This document shows positions 15,289 through 18,490 of a stretch of DNA of 18,490 nt, in pieces (position 1 is the first letter of the stretch; every line of letters begins with the position of its first letter). A program made the translations under genes and the position numbers. This DNA is from an uncultured Sutterella sp. (lineage in GTDB: Bacteria; Pseudomonadota; Gammaproteobacteria; Burkholderiales; Burkholderiaceae_F). Where the stretch lies: positions 1 through 18,490 of the forward strand of contig CAJLHF010000042.1 in NCBI GenBank assembly GCA_905206365.1. The letters are read 5' to 3'. The notes under the pieces were generated by a model, which had not been told where the DNA came from, did no database searches, and saw nothing but the letters and a program-made list of their open reading frames with translations.

Positions 15289-16941
15289 ATGCAGCTCAAA
15301 CCCATCGTTATCGGACTTGCCATGTCGCTTGCCGCCCTTTCCGCCAACGCCACCGTGACCCTCACCGGGAAGACGCTCACCCAGGACGAAGCCTGGCGCG
15401 TTGCCGAAGGTGAAGAAGTAGTCATCGCACCCGAAGCCTTGAAACAGGTGACGGATTCGAACCGCCTCGTCATGACCGCCGCCCGCCAGGGCGTTGAAAT
15501 CTACGGTCTCACGGTGGGCGTCGGTCTCAACAAGGACCACAAACTCTTCGAAGCCTCGGGCGAAATGACCGAAACCGCCCGTCAGGCGAGCATTGATTTC
15601 AACCGCAACATTCTCCGTTCGCACTCCGTCGGCTACGGCGCTCATCTCCCGAAGGAAACCGCGCGTCTCGCGATGGTCGTGCGTCTCAACACGCTCCTTA
15701 CGGGGCGCTCGGGTGCTCAGCCCTACGTGGCCGAGCTCTATCGCGACTTCCTCAATAAGGGCATCACCCCCGTCATCCCGACCCGCGGCTCGATCGGCGA
15801 CGCCGACATCACGCTCGCTTCGCACGTGGGTTCCGTCATGATGGGAGAATGGCGCGCCGAAGTGGACGGCAAGGTCGTCTCGGGCGCCGAGGCTCTGCGC
15901 GTGAAGGGCATCCGTCCGCTCGTTCCGGAAGGGAAGGACGGTCTTGCGATCCTCTCCACGAACTCCGTCGGTATTGCGATGACGATGAGCGCCATGCGCG
16001 AAATGCGCCGCGTTCTTGAGCTTTCTCCCGTCGTCTACGGCCTCACGCTCGAAGGCATGAACGGGAACGTGGCTCCCTTCCTTGCTCAGACCGTGAAGAG
16101 TCATCCGCTCGCGGGCCTCTCGGAAGCCGCGACCGAAATGCGCGCCACGCTCAAGGGCTCCTACCTCTGGGAAAAGGATCCGACCCGTGCCCTCCAGGAC
16201 CCGCTCTCCTTCCGTACGACGATCTACACGATCTCCGAAGCCAAACGCGCGCTCAATGACCTTGACGAACTCGTCAACGTTCAGATCAACAGCTCCGACG
16301 ACAATCCGGGCGTGATCCTCAACGCTTCGAAGGAAGACCTCGAATCGAGTCAGGTCGCGCAGTACTTCGTCAAGGGCGAAGGTCTCGAAGGCGCCATCAT
16401 CCCGAGCGCGAACTTCGAGCCGCTCCCGATCGCGATTGCCGCCGAACGCGCCGCGATCGCCCTCGGTCACGTCGCCCACAATTCGCTCCACCGCACGCTG
16501 CGTCTCGACGAAGATCGCTTCTCGGGCCTTTCGCGTTATCTCGCCGGTCCCAACAACACGGCCGGTCACTCGTTCGGCGCGACCGAAGACTCGATGGTCT
16601 CGATCTACGCGGAAAACGTCGAACTTGCGAACCCCGTATCGCTCGCGAGCACGCCGGTTGAAGGCAACATCGAAGACTCCGCTTCGAACCTGCCGCGCGT
16701 TGCGAATCGTCTCGAACGCAGCGCCTCGAACCTGATCGACCTCTACGCGATGGAAATGCTCCACAACACCCAGGCGATCGACCTGCGCAAAATGAAGCGC
16801 TCCGACGTGAAGCTCTCCGAAAAGACGCAGGCCCTCTACGACGCCTACCGCAAGGTGGTGCCTTTCGTTGAAAAGGACCGTATCTTCTCCGAAGACCTTG
16901 AAGCCGGTATCAAGCTCTTGAAGAGCTACGACGTGAAGTAA
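15289..16941 (+). CDS. Exported histidine-ammonia-lyase-family protein lacking the MIO triad
   Basis: The ATG at 15289 follows AAAGGA by nine bases. The 550-residue product begins with a signal peptide (1-21, cut after ANA), although known histidine ammonia-lyases are cytosolic. The HAL/PAL fold is clear: Y72 in IYGLTVGVG (YGxNTGFG in HAL), H112 in RSHSVG (like the His of SHAAG in HAL), R309 in QDPLSFR, SANFEPLP (SGNFHG in HAL), and the AENVELANPVS and EDSAS blocks. The prosthetic-group site differs: HAL has GSVG-ASG-DLAPLA, and this protein has GSIG followed by D171-A172-D173, with one residue fewer and no Ser. The MIO electrophile thus cannot form in the usual way, and the NG of the LINGT block is also changed. 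Beside urdA, it probably makes or handles urocanate from histidine outside the cytoplasm; a related lyase, isomerase, binding or inactive role is possible. A truncated paralogue lies at 23-220. Confidence 0.85.
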   Translation: MQLKPIVIGLAMSLAALSANATVTLTGKTLTQDEAWRVAEGEEVVIAPEALKQVTDSNRLVMTAARQGVEIYGLTVGVGLNKDHKLFEASGEMTETARQASIDFNRNILRSHSVGYGAHLPKETARLAMVVRLNTLLTGRSGAQPYVAELYRDFLNKGITPVIPTRGSIGDADITLASHVGSVMMGEWRAEVDGKVVSGAEALRVKGIRPLVPEGKDGLAILSTNSVGIAMTMSAMREMRRVLELSPVVYGLTLEGMNGNVAPFLAQTVKSHPLAGLSEAATEMRATLKGSYLWEKDPTRALQDPLSFRTTIYTISEAKRALNDLDELVNVQINSSDDNPGVILNASKEDLESSQVAQYFVKGEGLEGAIIPSANFEPLPIAIAAERAAIALGHVAHNSLHRTLRLDEDRFSGLSRYLAGPNNTAGHSFGATEDSMVSIYAENVELANPVSLASTPVEGNIEDSASNLPRVANRLERSASNLIDLYAMEMLHNTQAIDLRKMKRSDVKLSEKTQALYDAYRKVVPFVEKDRIFSEDLEAGIKLLKSYDVK

Positions 16942-16981
16942 GGCGCTTTTCCCCGCATCGACGACTCCGGGGAAAACGTCC

Positions 16982-17017
16982 GCGGGGAGCCGCTCTTGCG
17001 GTTCCCCGCATTTTTTT
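16982..17017 (+). terminator. Intrinsic terminator after the lyase gene
   Basis: GCGGGGAGCCGC (16982-16993) pairs with GCGGTTCCCCGC (16998-17009), 12 bp with one G-T pair, loop TCTT, followed by A and seven T's (17011-17017). It separates the lyase from the transporter gene, which must have its own promoter or depend on read-through. Confidence 0.93.
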
Positions 17018-17058
17018 GTAGTCTTTGGCCGCTCGACCGCACCACCACCCTCGTCCTC

Positions 17059-18312
17059 ATGACCGCATCGCGTTTGCGTTCCGACATCTTCGTTACGATC
17101 TCGGGCGCCGGCACGCCGTTTCTCGACGGCTTTTCGACCGCATCCGCCGCTTTTTTAATCCTGCTTGTTCCCGGACTCACGGCGCTTGAAACCGCGCTCA
17201 TGACGAGTCTTTTTCTTGCGGGGTCGTTCGCGGGCTCGCTCGTGGCGGGGCCGATTGCGGATCGTTTCGGTCGGCGCGGGCTCTTTGCGGGAGCCGCGGC
17301 GGGGATCCTGGCGCTCACGCTTCTCGCGTACGTCCTTCCCGAGGTGAGCGTCATTCTCGCGATGCGCTTTTTGACGGGGTTTTTGGTCGGGGGCGACTAC
17401 CCCGTCTCGCAGGCAATCGTCACGGAATCCGTGTCGCCCGAACGGCGCACGCGGGCGCTCGCCGTCATGATGCTCGCCTGGAATGTCGGCGCTTTGGCGG
17501 CCGTGGTCACGGCGCTCCCCGTACTTCTTTCCGACCGTTCGTGGCTCTTTTTCTGGACCGTACAGGCCGCGGTGGCGGGGATTCTCCTTCTCATGCGGCT
17601 GCGCGTTGCGGAGTCCTCCGAATGGTTGCGGGAGCGCGGAAGAGGAAAAGCGGGTGAAAGGGTGTCCGAAGCGTCGCTCGATAGGGAGGCCCTTACTGCC
17701 GAACATGCCGGAGCCGAGCCTTCCGACAAGCGTGCCTACCGCCGCAATCTCGTCTTTTGTGCGGGTTTCTGGCTCTGCCAGACCGTGCCCGTCACGGTGA
17801 TGATGTTTTACGCGGGCCGCATCATCGAAATGCTTACGGGCACGAGCGGCCCCGTGACGCACATGCTGCTCCTTTACGGGTTCTTCCTCGTCGGGGCGAT
17901 TCCGACGCTCTTTCCCGTCGTCGCCTCCCGCCCGAGGATCGTCCTCTTGACGACGTACGGCGCGATGTTTGCGGGCTTGTCGCTCGTGGCTTTCGGCGGC
18001 AACGACACGGCGGCTTCGGCGGGGTTCGTACTTTTTGCCTTTGCCTACGGGTTGCAGGCGCCGCTCGACTTCGTGTACCCGAATCTCCTTTTTCCCACGG
18101 CGATTCGCGCTCGGGCCGTGGGGCTCGTGACAGCGCTCGCGCGCGTCGGGGCGACGGCGTCTGCTTTTGCGTTTCCGCTCCTTCTCGAAGATTTCGGAGC
18201 TCCGACGCTTTTCGCGGGCGGCCTCGGGCTCCTTGCCTCGGGGTTTTTACTGGGAGTGCTCCTCGCGCCCCGAGATCGAGCCTTCGGTGCGGGTACGGAT
18301 CTGAAAGATTGA
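17059..18312 (+). CDS. MFS transporter, C-terminus at an IS border
   Basis: The 417-residue product has about 12 hydrophobic segments with a charged central loop (about 190-225). The MFS signature GPIADRFGRRG lies at 64-74 between the second and third segments. FLDGFSTAS in segment 1 and GGDYPVSQAIVTE in segment 4 recall the sugar, aromatic-acid and phosphate branch of proton symporters. The substrate cannot be told. Its place after the lyase makes histidine, urocanate or imidazole propionate conceivable, but the lyase terminator lies between, so the link is weak. The ATG at 17059 lacks a Shine-Dalgarno site; an upstream TTG at 16996 lies inside the terminator and is unlikely. The stop codon is at the edge of the IS right end (TTGAC), so a few native C-terminal residues may have been replaced. 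Confidence 0.85.
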   Translation: MTASRLRSDIFVTISGAGTPFLDGFSTASAAFLILLVPGLTALETALMTSLFLAGSFAGSLVAGPIADRFGRRGLFAGAAAGILALTLLAYVLPEVSVILAMRFLTGFLVGGDYPVSQAIVTESVSPERRTRALAVMMLAWNVGALAAVVTALPVLLSDRSWLFFWTVQAAVAGILLLMRLRVAESSEWLRERGRGKAGERVSEASLDREALTAEHAGAEPSDKRAYRRNLVFCAGFWLCQTVPVTVMMFYAGRIIEMLTGTSGPVTHMLLLYGFFLVGAIPTLFPVVASRPRIVLLTTYGAMFAGLSLVAFGGNDTAASAGFVLFAFAYGLQAPLDFVYPNLLFPTAIRARAVGLVTALARVGATASAFAFPLLLEDFGAPTLFAGGLGLLASGFLLGVLLAPRDRAFGAGTDLKD

Positions 18313-18490
18313 CTTCCTCCCCGTTCTAAAGGGCGGAGATTCCTTAGGCCGAAAGCCTTGCTTCCCGACACTCACTACACGGGCGATGTGCTTTTTGTCG
18401 TGTGCACTCGGAACTGTCCGGCCTTGGCGGACGCCGTGGGATGAGGGTGGAAAAAACGGACTTGCTAACTCCGGGGGGTTAAGGCACGAT
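18310..18490 (-). mobile_element. Right end of a second IS200/IS605-family (TnpB) element, partial
   Basis: Read on the minus strand, the segment ends with an imperfect hairpin (CTCCGCCC, then CGGGGAG) followed by GAAGTCAA, the usual layout of TnpB-element right ends. The 130 or so bases before it have several small inverted repeats and would be the 3' part of tnpB and/or its omega RNA. One minus-strand frame ends ...RALTPRS, stop at about 18467; another stays open across the whole segment. Which frame is tnpB cannot be told. The element extends beyond the window on the right. Confidence 0.55.

Noticed and set aside
15001..16764. A 587-codon minus-strand frame across the exported lyase
   Set aside because: Antisense shadow; it also crosses the promoter and leader structures of the lyase.
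16996..17058. Upstream TTG start for the MFS transporter
   Set aside because: It lies inside the intrinsic terminator hairpin, and the added residues do not look like a transporter N-terminus.
1..18490. CRISPR array, tRNA or rRNA genes
   Set aside because: No regularly spaced direct repeats and no recognisable tRNA or rRNA sequence were seen on reading; a tRNAscan or Rfam run was not possible.

Overview
This 18.5 kb window is GC-rich and dense with genes. Its content suggests a gut-type, asaccharolytic betaproteobacterium of the Sutterellaceae kind: a periplasmic flavin reductase, a periplasmic arylsulfate sulfotransferase, an exported amino-acid-lyase-family protein, and LysR and TetR regulators. 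This placement is inferred from gene content; no rRNA or other phylogenetic marker was read. Both ends look like right ends of IS200/IS605 (TnpB) elements pointing inward, so the window may be a contig that stops at multicopy insertion sequences.

Layout. 1-55: 3' tip of a tnpB element. 23-220 (-): N-terminal stub of an exported histidine-ammonia-lyase-family protein, cut by that element. 339-551: a regulatory interval with dyads and a tilS promoter candidate. 626-3157 (+): tRNA(Ile)-lysidine synthase with a very long disordered N-terminal extension. 3559-4533 (-): LysR regulator, divergent from 4800-6617 (+), a periplasmic arylsulfate sulfotransferase (AssT). 6878-7402 (+): macro-domain protein. 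7591-11967 (+): very large SF1 (Upf1/DNA2-like) helicase. 12091-12240: candidate orphan structured RNA ending in a strong terminator. 12306-12923 (-): TetR regulator. 13140-14897 (-): periplasmic urocanate reductase (UrdA). 15289-16941 (+): exported histidine-ammonia-lyase-family protein, divergent from urdA. 17059-18312 (+): MFS transporter whose stop codon lies at the border of a second IS element (18310-18490).

The most interesting unit is 12306-16941. A full-length UrdA carries the expected urocanate-site residues at Y373, D388, R411, H520 and R560. It is divergent from an exported member of the histidine/phenylalanine ammonia-lyase superfamily. Together they suggest an extracytoplasmic route from histidine through urocanate to imidazole propionate, with urocanate as respiratory electron acceptor. 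The lyase, however, has lost the Ala-Ser-Gly triad that forms the MIO prosthetic group and has Asp-Ala-Asp there, so its chemistry is an open question.

Two near-identical palindromes (ACCGACTGGTCGG) overlie the two divergent promoters and are probably operators for the neighbouring TetR protein. A related palindrome lies upstream of the disrupted lyase paralogue at the left end. The lyase mRNA leader also contains a terminator that is mutually exclusive with an alternative hairpin, a layout typical of transcription attenuation.
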